64,000 bases of DNA, taken from Chitinophaga barathri. Lineage in GTDB: Bacteria; Bacteroidota; Bacteroidia; Chitinophagales; Chitinophagaceae. The translations under genes and the position numbers were made by a program. The stretch spans positions 124,001 through 188,000 of the forward strand of contig NZ_RMBX01000005.1 of the NCBI RefSeq assembly GCF_003807585.1. The letters run 5' to 3'. The stretch's first letter is position 1; every line of letters begins with the position of its first letter. Below, piece by piece: positions 53,210 through 62,078 of this stretch. The notes under the pieces were generated by a model that was given only the letters and a program-made list of their open reading frames with translations, was not told the origin of the DNA and did not search any database.

Positions 53210-55606
53210 TTACAGCTTGAACTGCAACGTAACGTACCAGTTGCGCGCATCAGAAGGCAATATGCCGGGGCCGGGGTAACCATCCGCCCTGCGGGTGAAA
53301 TATCTTTCATCCGTCAGGTTGTTCAGGCCCGTGTAAAGGGTGAACTGGCGCCAGTTGTAACTGAGGCTCAGGTCCATCACGCTGAATGCGGGAATAGCGC
53401 CATCCACCGCGGTGGGCGTGGATTCCGCGTTCGTAGCATCCGAGTATTGTTTGGACTGACAGGCGAACTGGTACGTGAGATTAAATTTCGGGGTGCCGAA
53501 TGAAAGGCCGGTCCTGAACAATACAGGCGGTACGTTTTCCACGAGTTTATCCGCAATGGCGGTGTTCTGCGTGTTCACATAACGCGCGTCAATCAGGGAA
53601 AGATTGGTGTACAGGTTCAGGCGGTATTTTGAATTGTGACTGGACAATGCTTTGATTACATCCCCTTCCAGCAGCAGTTCCATCCCCAGGTTCCTGCTGT
53701 CGGACACATTGGTGCGGTAGCGGAAGGTCATAAAACTGGTGTCGCGGGTGAAGATGGAACCGATACGGTCGTTGTATTTCAGGTAAAACACGCTGGCATC
53801 CACATACAACCAGCCCCGGTAGTTCCCGCGGAAACCCGCGTCTATATTGTAACCGGTTTCGTCTTTCAGATTGGGGTCCACCCGCGCGTTCACATTCAGC
53901 ACCCGGATGTCGTTGAAGTTGATGGAACGGTAGTTCTGCGAAATGTTCGCGTACAATTCAATACCATTCGGGAATTTCCAGGCAGTACCGATACCCAGCA
54001 GCGTAAAAGAGCGCGGGTTTTCTTTTGTTTCGTTGATCTTTTCGTTCGGGATGAAGATGTTCTGTTTGTAATAATACCCTTCGGCTTTGGTGTTGATGTG
54101 TTCAAAACGGATACCGGGCGTTACCGTCCAGTAAGGGTTTACCTGGAAGATATTTTCCGCGAAGGCCGCAAAGTTGTAACCCGGAAATTCATAAGAGGAC
54201 TTATCCGGTTCGGGACCGAGGAAAGTAAAGTCCGCATCGCTTTTATCATTTGCATTCCCCTGTTTCCTGTCCGTAAGGCCTTTGTACGCCCTCACGCCCA
54301 CCAGGAAGGTGCTTCTATTTTCTTTTACCAGCTTGTACCGGTGTATCAGGCGAAGCTCCGAAGCATAGTTCGAATAATCATCGGACATAAAGTCGCGCTC
54401 GGTGCCAGGGTCCGGCCGGTTGATATATGAAAGGATACCCAGCGCATCACGGCCGCCCTGGAGCGTGTACGTTCTCCAGTTCAGTTTGGTTTGTTCGCTG
54501 AAAGAATAATCCAGGATGAGGCTGGCAAGGTTCCAGTTCACCCTGAACCAGTTGCGCGCACGTACGGATACGGATGGATCTTCTTCAAACTGTGCATCCG
54601 TGAGGCCGCCGGGTTGCTGCGCCAGGTAGGACATAAAAGTATACTCCCCGGTGATCTTCAGTTTGGGCGTGATATTGCCGGCCAGGTGCACATAGGCGTT
54701 GTGCTGGTCGTAGTGGCTGTTCGGCCGCCAGTTGTCGCCTTTTTTGTATTGATAAAAAGCGTAGTAGTTCAGTTTGTTTTTAGCCGTGGTGCCGCCGATG
54801 CTGTTGAAGGAATTAAACAGGCCGAAGCTGCCCAGGGTTTGCCTCGTGGTGAATTCAAACGGTTTGTCTTTCGGCCCTTCTTTCATCACAAAATTAACGA
54901 GCCCGCCAAACTGCGGACCGTATTGCAGGCTGGCCGCGCCCCGGATGATCTCGATCCGGTCCAGCGCCTCAGCGGAGGGCGTATAATAACTTTCCGGATA
55001 CCCCAATGCATCCGCGCTGATATCATACCCATCCTGCCGGATATTGAAGTTAGAAGAACGGTCCGGGCTGAGGCCGCGGCCGCCGATACCCAGCTGAAGG
55101 CCGCCCCTGTCGTATTCCCAGATGTTGAGGCCGGGCACGCGGGCGTAGATCTGGCGGGTGTTGTTCGTGGCAAGGTTCGCATTCACATTGCGCAGCAGGA
55201 TCACTTCGGTCTTTTTGCCGGCGTAGATGGAAGTGCCTTCCACATCCCTCAGTTTCCCAGCCACCGCGTAATTCGCGGCGCCGGTCACACGCAGCGTATC
55301 CAGCTGAATGTCCTGCTTCAGCAGGCTGATGTCCAGTACAATATTTTTATTGAAAACGGTCACTTCCTGCTGATAGGCTTTAAAACCTTCGGTGGTCACC
55401 GTGATGGAATACGTGCCCGCCGCGAGATTGCCGAAGCGGAAAAAGCCGTTGTCATTGCTGAGTTTCCGTTGTGCGGAGGGCTGTAACGTAACCGATGCAT
55501 TGTGTACTGCTTCGTTCCCATTCCTCACGGTGCCGCTGATGCTGTACTGCGCATAGGCTGTAACATTCAAAAGCATTAAGATCATCCACCCGCTTAATTG
55601 TTTCAT
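53210..55606 (-). CDS. TonB-dependent receptor, FecA/siderophore-type
   Basis: Outer-membrane receptor of 798 residues. Signal peptide (~19), CarboxypepD_reg-like domain (ISGTVRNGNEAVHNASVTL), TonB-dependent plug (IYAGKKTEVILLRNVNANLA, then ALDRIEIIRGAASLQYGPQ and GGLVNFVMKEGP), and a barrel ending DARNWYVTLQFKL. The plug pattern is that of Fe3+-dicitrate/siderophore receptors. It is the last gene of a DUF4856-imelysin-HTTM-receptor operon; its ATG overlaps the HTTM stop by 4 bp (ATGA), so translation is coupled. The operon context supports iron uptake. Confidence 0.92.
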   Translation of the reverse strand: MKQLSGWMILMLLNVTAYAQYSISGTVRNGNEAVHNASVTLQPSAQRKLSNDNGFFRFGNLAAGTYSITVTTEGFKAYQQEVTVFNKNIVLDISLLKQDIQLDTLRVTGAANYAVAGKLRDVEGTSIYAGKKTEVILLRNVNANLATNNTRQIYARVPGLNIWEYDRGGLQLGIGGRGLSPDRSSNFNIRQDGYDISADALGYPESYYTPSAEALDRIEIIRGAASLQYGPQFGGLVNFVMKEGPKDKPFEFTTRQTLGSFGLFNSFNSIGGTTAKNKLNYYAFYQYKKGDNWRPNSHYDQHNAYVHLAGNITPKLKITGEYTFMSYLAQQPGGLTDAQFEEDPSVSVRARNWFRVNWNLASLILDYSFSEQTKLNWRTYTLQGGRDALGILSYINRPDPGTERDFMSDDYSNYASELRLIHRYKLVKENRSTFLVGVRAYKGLTDRKQGNANDKSDADFTFLGPEPDKSSYEFPGYNFAAFAENIFQVNPYWTVTPGIRFEHINTKAEGYYYKQNIFIPNEKINETKENPRSFTLLGIGTAWKFPNGIELYANISQNYRSINFNDIRVLNVNARVDPNLKDETGYNIDAGFRGNYRGWLYVDASVFYLKYNDRIGSIFTRDTSFMTFRYRTNVSDSRNLGMELLLEGDVIKALSSHNSKYRLNLYTNLSLIDARYVNTQNTAIADKLVENVPPVLFRTGLSFGTPKFNLTYQFACQSKQYSDATNAESTPTAVDGAIPAFSVMDLSLSYNWRQFTLYTGLNNLTDERYFTRRADGYPGPGILPSDARNWYVTLQFKL

Positions 55607-56958
55607 TGTTGATTTGTGCTATTTTTATAAGGAAGTACCCATTGATAATGTCCCCAGCCCAGCGGCTGCGCCGCCAGGTTCACCAGTGTATCCACGAACA
55701 GCCTGGAACGCTGCCCGTTCAGCGCCACATATATTTCTCCATACACTTCGGGATGGTTCACACCGCGTTTACCGTATTCCGATGCCAGGTAATGCGCATA
55801 TTTCAGGATCAGGTCCGGCTGTGTGCTCATCATTTTTTCCTGCAAAGGCGTGAGGAATTCCGCGTTGTTCACCGTGTACACTTCCCGGTGAGCCTGGTCC
55901 TTTACTGTGAAATAAGCGGTTCCCGCCTTTTCCATCAACATCACCCGCCAGGAAAAACGGTAACCTTCTTCGTGCCAGAACAAATGCCCGGGATACAGCA
56001 GGAAACGCAGCGGGATAATGACCTGCAGGATCACGTAAATGCCAAAAGCCGCCAGGAATATTTGTTGGCCGGAATAATTATACACCTTGTCTCCTGTCCT
56101 TTTTTTAGGAGAATAACCGGGTAGGTAACCCAGTAAACGTTCATGGAAATCCGCGGAAAAAAATAGGAGGCTGGCGGTCATCATCACGTAGGGGAACATA
56201 CCGATGCCCGGGAAAAAGATGGCGGTAGCGATGTGGAACACCAGCACTACCGCATATGCATAAGGCCTGGTGCGTTTGTTCAACAGAAAAAACACGATGA
56301 ACAGGTCGTACACCGCGCCAAACCATGAAAAAAGATAAGCTGTCCAGGGCTCGTACATAAAACGCCCCACCAGCGGCAGATGCGTCTTTGCGGGCAACCA
56401 GGTGCGCATTGGCTGCGCTTCCAGCAGCCAGTCGCTGTTTATTTTTGCCAGCCCGGCAAATACATACACTACGGAGATCTGGAAGATCAGCACCTGGATA
56501 CACCATGCCGGCAGCTGCGTTCTTTCTTTTTCGGGCTTCAGCCATACATCTACGGAGTAGCGGCGGTTGGCCGGCAGCCAGATCATGATAAAAGCAACCA
56601 GGCTGATAAAATAATAATGATTGAGATAAGTCGTAACGTCTATCAGTTCTATGTAAGTGAACCCGAGGAAAAACACCACGGCCGCCCACCTGTACAGGAA
56701 ACCTGCCGCGATAAACAACGCTGCCGCCAGCACCGTGAAGAACAGCGCGTGCATGCCCGTATGGCCCAGTGGTTGCACCCATTCAAACCCCTGGTAGGCA
56801 AAATGGAACTTAGGCAATACATATACATCCGTTACCCAGCCGCGCCACCAGAACCGCAGCAGGCTTACGAACATCAGCAGCCCGAAGGTGATCCTGAACG
56901 TAACAAGCGGCGCTATGGAAACGGGTTTGGTAAAACGTCCTGTATTAGTCGCCGTCAT
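55603..56958 (-). CDS. HTTM-domain membrane protein (vitamin K-dependent gamma-carboxylase-like)
   Basis: Integral membrane protein of 451 residues, about seven to nine membrane segments in the first ~320 residues and a hydrophilic C-terminal domain. Shared with gamma-carboxylase homologues: YLNHYYFISL near residue 112, FAGLAKINSDWL near 170 (conserved Lys), and FSWRVMLMEK near 345. Bacterial members have unknown activity; the horizontally transferred or ancient enzyme relatives modify Glu residues. Start overlaps the imelysin stop by 14 bp and its end overlaps the TonB receptor, so it is part of a coupled operon likely devoted to iron. Confidence 0.85.
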   Translation of the reverse strand: MTATNTGRFTKPVSIAPLVTFRITFGLLMFVSLLRFWWRGWVTDVYVLPKFHFAYQGFEWVQPLGHTGMHALFFTVLAAALFIAAGFLYRWAAVVFFLGFTYIELIDVTTYLNHYYFISLVAFIMIWLPANRRYSVDVWLKPEKERTQLPAWCIQVLIFQISVVYVFAGLAKINSDWLLEAQPMRTWLPAKTHLPLVGRFMYEPWTAYLFSWFGAVYDLFIVFFLLNKRTRPYAYAVVLVFHIATAIFFPGIGMFPYVMMTASLLFFSADFHERLLGYLPGYSPKKRTGDKVYNYSGQQIFLAAFGIYVILQVIIPLRFLLYPGHLFWHEEGYRFSWRVMLMEKAGTAYFTVKDQAHREVYTVNNAEFLTPLQEKMMSTQPDLILKYAHYLASEYGKRGVNHPEVYGEIYVALNGQRSRLFVDTLVNLAAQPLGWGHYQWVLPYKNSTNQQ

Positions 56959-58075
56959 TATCCATAAAAGTTATTTGTACCCCGGTGGCGGAAGGCACAT
57001 CTGTTTTCAGCAGTGTCAGCAACTTCTGTATCTCTTTGTACGCCGCTTCCACAGCCGCCGCATTGCCGGTCAGCGAGGCGGACAGCGGATCGGGAATCGC
57101 CTGCAGTCTGGCGATCACCAGGTCGAACTGGGCGAGCACATCCGTATTGAGGGATTGTTTGCCCAGGGCCACCAGGTAGTCGGACATTCCTTTGCCGTTG
57201 CCGTTATTGGTATAGATCTTTTTCAGGCTGGTGATATTTTCCACGGCCAGCGCCCCGGAAATACCGGCGAAATATGCTTCTGTTTTGCTGGCAAACACGA
57301 TCCCGTTCGATTGTTTCCCGAAGGGCCAGCCAATGCGTGGGCCTTTCAGCAGGTCCATCTGGTAGGCAAACTGGTTGATCATACTGCCGATAGGGCTGCC
57401 CACATCGGTTTTGGTGTTCGCGATAAAACCGGCGCGGTAAGCGGGCCAGTCGCCCGCTACTTTATCCACCAGCGCTTTGAACCGGGCCAGCACATCGTTG
57501 ATGTATTGTTTGCGTTTTACGGGGTCTGCATTGAGTTTGTCAATAGCGTTCGGGCCGAAATAAAGGTAATTCAGCGCGGGAAAACCCTGTGAATAAAACG
57601 AAGACCGCACCATGTTGGTAAAAGTGTAGCCGCCCGCTGTGATGTTCTGTTCGATCTTATTACTGTCCACGGAAAAACCGGTCAGTTCACCTGAGGTATT
57701 AAAATTATAGTCCAGCCCGCCGGAGAAGTTCACAAATAAATCCAGCAGGGCACTTTCCGCGGGGCCGAACTGGAATGCCGCCACCCGTTCGTATTGAAGA
57801 TGCGCGGCGGTGTAAGCCTGTTTCAGCGTTGCCCGTGTACCTTCCGAAGGGGCGGCCAGGAATGCGTCAGACGCGGTTTTCAGGTTAGCCAGCTGCTGCT
57901 GCAATGCGGTATAACCGGGGATGATCAGGTTGTCCGCATAACTTGCCAGCATGGCGGATTTATCAAAGCCCTGCCCTGTTCCCGGGCCATCGTCACCACC
58001 GTCGGATTTGCTGCAGGCATAAAACACCGTTGCCAGCGCAACAACCAGGAAGGCAACCAGGGATATCTTCTTCAT
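56945..58075 (-). CDS. Imelysin-family lipoprotein (IrpA/ICMP-like), probable iron-handling
   Basis: Exported lipoprotein of 376 residues (lipobox FYAC, Cys21). Helical four-bundle domain of the imelysin (peptidase M75) family. The family motif GxHxxE reads GFPALNYLYF here (residues 164-169), so the His and Glu positions are Pro and Asn: a variant site. Imelysin-like proteins are linked to iron acquisition in many bacteria and are not thought to be active peptidases. It is downstream of the DUF4856 gene (91 bp) and overlaps the HTTM gene, within a probable Fur-type operon. Confidence 0.87.
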   Translation of the reverse strand: MKKISLVAFLVVALATVFYACSKSDGGDDGPGTGQGFDKSAMLASYADNLIIPGYTALQQQLANLKTASDAFLAAPSEGTRATLKQAYTAAHLQYERVAAFQFGPAESALLDLFVNFSGGLDYNFNTSGELTGFSVDSNKIEQNITAGGYTFTNMVRSSFYSQGFPALNYLYFGPNAIDKLNADPVKRKQYINDVLARFKALVDKVAGDWPAYRAGFIANTKTDVGSPIGSMINQFAYQMDLLKGPRIGWPFGKQSNGIVFASKTEAYFAGISGALAVENITSLKKIYTNNGNGKGMSDYLVALGKQSLNTDVLAQFDLVIARLQAIPDPLSASLTGNAAAVEAAYKEIQKLLTLLKTDVPSATGVQITFMDNDGD

Positions 58076-58107
58076 ATTATCGGTTTAATCAGATTTGACC
58101 AGAATGC

Positions 58108-58140
58108 GTAAAACCCGGTGCCGTAACAGCCAGGTTTTAC
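58108..58140. other. Intercistronic hairpin between DUF4856 and imelysin genes
   Basis: Perfect 8-bp arms GTAAAACC and GGTTTTAC with a 17-nt loop that can pair further (CGG with CC-rich part). It may set relative expression of the two genes. No T-tract. Confidence 0.45.
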
Positions 58141-58166
58141 ACGTTAAAATGTTATGGACCTATATA

Positions 58167-59255
58167 TCAGAGCCCGTAAGCTGTTTTGAGTATTGTCTGC
58201 GCTGTTACCAGGTCGGTAAAGCCGGGCTGGTTCAGCAACACATAAAAATCTTTGTTGATGATGGCAGAAAGCGTTGCAAAGTTCGCAGGGGACAGTTTGT
58301 TATTGTTTGCCCTGTATTTCAGCGCGGCGATAAACCCTTGTCCTTCGGACAGTGCGTGCAGCTGTGTACCAAAGTTACCGATGGCGGAAGAAGCAGTGGG
58401 AGCCGTCACATAGTTCAGTGCGGCAGCCGCGGCCAGTTGTTCCCATTTAGCCAGGATGATGTCCACCTGTTCGTCACGTACTTTGGTATCGTATCCGCCG
58501 ATGGCTGCGCGGCCTTTCAGGAATGCGCCGAAAATGATTCCTCCCGCCTGGATGCTTTTACCGCGTTCAGCGAGGTAACCACCCCACAGCAGCGGCCTGT
58601 TCGGGTCGGTGTTGGGATATGCCAGGGAGCTGTCGTAATTGGCAGGCACCGCGAGATAACCAAATGCTTCATCCCAGAGTTTCTGAGCGGCGGTAGTATC
58701 TCTTGCGGCAACAGTTTTTACACTACCCAGGATACGAACGGCTTCTTTGAAATAAAGACCGCCCATAATGCCTTTCACGAAAGACTGACCGTATTCAAGA
58801 CCACGGGGGCCTACAATGATCTTATTCGCACCGCGGGGAACGAGGCCGCCCACGCCCGGAGCTGCCGGTGTAGCGATATTGTAACGTACCACGCTGTCCG
58901 CATAAGCTTTATACAGGTCAGCATCAGACGTCACTTCACGGAGACTTTTGCCGGATGTGTTCAGGCTTGCATCGGCAAAAGGATTGCCGCTGTTCGCCCA
59001 CATATTGGTCACTTTCGCCTGGTCCAGGGGTACTACAGTAGCGCCCGCGTTCGCCAGCTTGAGGTAGGCGTCCAGCTCAATGGCCATTTTAACCCTTTGA
59101 GTGGAGGTTGTATAAGAAGCGTTGTTAAAGCTGTAAGTTGTGGGAACTGTATAAGGTTTTACCGAAGGATTTGAATTATCATCGTCGTTGCTGCAGGCTA
59201 CAAAGGAGGTTACTCCTGCTGCAATCATCACATAAGTAAGTAAATTGTGCTTCAT
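58167..59255 (-). CDS. DUF4856 family lipoprotein
   Basis: Exported lipoprotein of 362 residues; the frame runs 21 bases upstream to a TTG, but the ATG at 59255 gives the lipobox FVACSND (Cys ~21) and a likely promoter stands just before it (TAAGTTTG at 59274-59281, minus strand). DUF4856 proteins are Bacteroidota exported helical proteins commonly found beside imelysin genes. Visible: YSFNNASYTTSTQRVKMAIELD and a repeated helix pattern to the end. The function is unknown; operon context (imelysin, HTTM, TonB receptor) suggests metal, most likely iron, uptake. Confidence 0.85.
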   Translation of the reverse strand: MKHNLLTYVMIAAGVTSFVACSNDDDNSNPSVKPYTVPTTYSFNNASYTTSTQRVKMAIELDAYLKLANAGATVVPLDQAKVTNMWANSGNPFADASLNTSGKSLREVTSDADLYKAYADSVVRYNIATPAAPGVGGLVPRGANKIIVGPRGLEYGQSFVKGIMGGLYFKEAVRILGSVKTVAARDTTAAQKLWDEAFGYLAVPANYDSSLAYPNTDPNRPLLWGGYLAERGKSIQAGGIIFGAFLKGRAAIGGYDTKVRDEQVDIILAKWEQLAAAAALNYVTAPTASSAIGNFGTQLHALSEGQGFIAALKYRANNNKLSPANFATLSAIINKDFYVLLNQPGFTDLVTAQTILKTAYGL

Positions 59256-59531
59256 TGTTCTGATTTTATACTGCAAACTTAGCGCTGTAAGGCCCCGGCA
59301 TGTTTACGACAACCGGAATATAAAACCATCAATACCTTAACAATTTGAAAAACAATAACTTACACACAACCCACAAAGATGTCAGCCATCCTAACTTTAA
59401 TACAAACAACTCATTATCAATAACTTAAACACTCAACCAACACCAAACCCGTCAATTTTGTTTTTTTTTTGAAGATGAAGCATCCCTGGCGCCGGTATGT
59501 ACGTAATGAATGTTAACAAACAAACCCGAAG

Positions 59532-60212
59532 ATGAAGATTCTGATCGTGGAGGACGAACTGCCGCTCGTGGAGAGCATATCCACTTATCTCGTAAAAGAG
59601 CACTACAGCTGCGAACACGCTATCAATTACCAGCAGGCCCTTAACAAAGTGCTGGTGCATGAATACGACTGCATCCTGCTGGACCCGGATATCCAGGGAG
59701 GCGAAGGCATGCAGCTGCTGGAAGCCCTGAAAGACGGGAACCGCCAGGATGGACTGATCATTATCGCCTCCGGCACCGAACCGGAAGAAAAGATCAATGC
59801 CCTGCGCGCCGGGGCGGACGATTACCTCTCCAAACCTTTTCAACTGCCCGAGCTGGAAGCCAGGATATTCTCCGTGATCCGCCGCCGGCAGTTCCGGAAT
59901 CATAATGTGATCCGGCAGAATGAAATTGAAATAGACCTGATGACCAAAACCGTCGCGGTCCACTCCTTTCCGCTGGATTTCACCAAAAAGGAATTCGAAC
60001 TGCTGTCTTACCTGGTCGGGAACAGCAACAGGGTAGTGTCCAAAAGCGCGCTGGCGGAATATCTTTCAGGAGATATCGCCGGGTTGCTGGAAAGCCATGG
60101 GTTTGTGTATACCCATATCAAAAACGTCAAGAAAAAACTCCATGAAGCGGGGGCGGGTAATTACCTGAAGACGGTGCACGGCATGGGGTATAAGTGGGAG
60201 ACTTCGGGGTGA
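59532..60212 (+). CDS. OmpR-type DNA-binding response regulator without adjacent kinase
   Basis: A 226-residue response regulator. Receiver domain residues ~1-118: acidic pocket VEDE at the start, phosphoacceptor Asp in ILLDPDIQGG (residue ~51; the usual LDIxLP is LDPDIQ here), Ser in IIASGTEP, and Lys in LSKPFQL. Winged-helix DNA-binding domain from ~130 (LDFTKKEFELLSYLVG) to VHGMGYKWE. No histidine kinase gene is adjacent, which is unusual since OmpR regulators normally pair with one; the next gene is on the opposite strand. It could be an orphan or be paired with a distant kinase. Upstream lies the DUF4856 operon, divergent. Confidence 0.9.
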   Translation: MKILIVEDELPLVESISTYLVKEHYSCEHAINYQQALNKVLVHEYDCILLDPDIQGGEGMQLLEALKDGNRQDGLIIIASGTEPEEKINALRAGADDYLSKPFQLPELEARIFSVIRRRQFRNHNVIRQNEIEIDLMTKTVAVHSFPLDFTKKEFELLSYLVGNSNRVVSKSALAEYLSGDIAGLLESHGFVYTHIKNVKKKLHEAGAGNYLKTVHGMGYKWETSG

Positions 60213-60217
60213 TTTCC

Positions 60218-60661
60218 TTATTGCTCCAAATGCCTGATATCCTCATGCGTGATCACGTTATGCTCAGCGTCCAGCGGTATCAGCGGGTTGTACCCTACAT
60301 CCCAGAGATTACCTTCCACGTCTTTTACATAACCGGTGTACGCACCAAAGAAAGTCTTTACCGGTCTTTTCACGATCTCCACGCCATTGTTTTCCAGGAG
60401 ATCAAACAGGTTATCCACTTCTTTTTCGGAAGGAACGAGGTACCCCAGCGCAAAACTTCCCGCTGAAGTATGCTCTGCCAGTCCCGCATCATCCGCCAGG
60501 TCTTTTGCCGGGAAAAAGGACAGCAGCATGCCGTTCACTTTGTAGAACACAATGTCTTTATTAACGGCCGCAGGTGACCAGCCAAATTTCTGCTCATAAA
60601 AATCCCTCATGGCCGCCAGGTTTTTCACGCCGATGGTGATCAGGCTCAGTCTTTGTTCCAT
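60218..60661 (-). CDS. VOC family protein (glyoxalase/bleomycin-resistance-like)
   Basis: Cytoplasmic VOC protein of 147 residues. The frame extends 31 residues farther upstream, but the ATG at 60661 begins directly on the fold (MEQRLSLITIGVKNLAAMRDF) and is chosen. Core features: RDFYEQKFGWSP, FALGYLVPSEKEVDNLFDLL, and AYTGYVKDVEGNLWDVGYNP at the C-terminus. Activity unknown. A near-palindrome ATTTTGTTACAAAAT (60669-60683) lies 7 bp upstream and could be an operator. Converges with the response regulator gene. Confidence 0.85.
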   Translation of the reverse strand: MEQRLSLITIGVKNLAAMRDFYEQKFGWSPAAVNKDIVFYKVNGMLLSFFPAKDLADDAGLAEHTSAGSFALGYLVPSEKEVDNLFDLLENNGVEIVKRPVKTFFGAYTGYVKDVEGNLWDVGYNPLIPLDAEHNVITHEDIRHLEQ

Positions 60662-60728
60662 AATGTGCATTTTGTTACAAAATTGAAGAAGGGACTCCAG
60701 GGCTATAAAGTTACAATGAATCCCGTGT

Positions 60729-60761
60729 AAAAAATCCCCGCACTCGGCAGGCATGACGGGG
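60729..60761 (-). terminator. Terminator of the phosphodiesterase gene
   Basis: Minus strand CCCCG, 16-nt loop, CGGGG, then ATTTTTT. It lies 67 bp downstream of the stop at 60828. The stem is short, but a full T-tract follows. Confidence 0.65.
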
Positions 60762-60827
60762 ACGGCAAGTCTTATGGTTATCCGGGGATAACTGCCGGGA
60801 TGAGTGCAAATAGCTATTTCATTACAA

Positions 60828-62078
60828 TTATTTTAAAGTGTTTTGCAATACTTCCCCACAGCCGTCAATGTCTTCTGTGATCCGCAGCCCGAGTATCTCC
60901 GCGATAAGCGGGTATACGTGAACGTTTTCAAAAGAAGGGATATCGAGGTTACTTTCAAAGGCGGGGCCCCATGCCATAAAAACCGCGTGCATATCCTTTA
61001 CAACTGTGGGATCAAATCCATGATGACCCGCGTTGGGCGTTCTTTCTCCGAAAACATAAGGCCAGTCCGGGATCAGTACGATGTCCCCGATCCGGTTCAT
61101 CCGGTCGTCTTCCGCGCCGTAATGCAGATAAGCAGGCATATTTGTTTTCAGGTAAACCTTATAATGATTTTCTTCTTTCTTCAGCGATTCGTACAAGGGC
61201 TGTATGTCCGCTTTATCCTTCGCGTACAGCGATACCATAGTACTAACAGAGATCGCCCGGAACCTGGAAATATCCACGCTCGCCGGCATCGGAAGAGGAT
61301 GTTCCCTGTCTACTGCCGTCATGCCATGATCGGATACAAAAATAAAATTCACCGGCAGTCCTGTTTCGCGTACGGCTTCTGCCAGCTGCCAGACCAGGGA
61401 ATCCACCATTCTCACGGCCCGTTCCGTTTCCGGCGCTTCAGGCCCGTAGCGGTGACCCGCGTGGTCCGGCTCGGGTGTATAAAAGGTGATCAGGTGCGGC
61501 CGTTTGTCTTCCGGTAGCACCAGCCATTCTTTTACGATAGCAATGCGCCGTTCGTTTGATATACGTTCGTTGTAATAGTAGGAGTAAGTGGGCGATATGC
61601 CTTGCACAGCCGCTTCCGAGCCAACCCAGTACATGCTCGCACTCACCATCTGCTGCTGCTCGGCCAATACCCAGATGGGCGTGCCGCCATACCAGGATCC
61701 GTCACGCACTTTGGGTTTATCGCTCATGGAATACGTGCCCTGCCTGGCCGCATCGTAAAAGGTATTGGCTACAATGCCATGGTGCGAAGGATACAACCCG
61801 GTGGCGATGGTATAATGGTTTGGGAACGTTACACTGGGAAAGGATGGGATCATGGAAGCAGCACGCACGCCCGTTTTACCAAAGCGGATCAAATTCTCAG
61901 CCTGGTATTTTTCCATGTAATCATGCCTGAAACCATCCGCGGAGATCAGGATTACATAAGGCGCCTTTTGCTGCGCGGCGCTGTTGCTGCGGCCCGCAAC
62001 GATGTGTTGCAGCGTGTCCTGGCTGTATGCCCTATTCACAAAAAGGGCCGACAGCAGGAAAAAAAAGATATATTTCAT
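60828..62078 (-). CDS. Exported nucleotide pyrophosphatase/phosphodiesterase-like protein (alkaline phosphatase superfamily)
   Basis: Exported 416-residue enzyme, signal peptide ending near YSQ (~20). It resembles NPP-family phosphodiesterases: ILISADGFRHDYMEKY (metal Asp), SFPSVTFPNHYTIATGLYP (Thr as nucleophile), TFYTPEPDHAGHRYGP (metal ligands) and FVSDHGMTAVDRE (Asp-His). Such enzymes split nucleotide pyrophosphates or phosphodiesters in the periplasm. The alignment to NPP is clear but its actual substrate (nucleotide, lipid or glycan ester) is not. It is transcribed alone, with a terminator. Confidence 0.88.
   Translation of the reverse strand: MKYIFFFLLSALFVNRAYSQDTLQHIVAGRSNSAAQQKAPYVILISADGFRHDYMEKYQAENLIRFGKTGVRAASMIPSFPSVTFPNHYTIATGLYPSHHGIVANTFYDAARQGTYSMSDKPKVRDGSWYGGTPIWVLAEQQQMVSASMYWVGSEAAVQGISPTYSYYYNERISNERRIAIVKEWLVLPEDKRPHLITFYTPEPDHAGHRYGPEAPETERAVRMVDSLVWQLAEAVRETGLPVNFIFVSDHGMTAVDREHPLPMPASVDISRFRAISVSTMVSLYAKDKADIQPLYESLKKEENHYKVYLKTNMPAYLHYGAEDDRMNRIGDIVLIPDWPYVFGERTPNAGHHGFDPTVVKDMHAVFMAWGPAFESNLDIPSFENVHVYPLIAEILGLRITEDIDGCGEVLQNTLK

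Noticed and set aside
59405..59425. Possible Fur box upstream of the DUF4856 operon (TGATAATGA on the minus strand)
   Set aside because: Only a half-site matches the Fur consensus; not enough to call, although an iron role of the operon makes it worth a matrix search.
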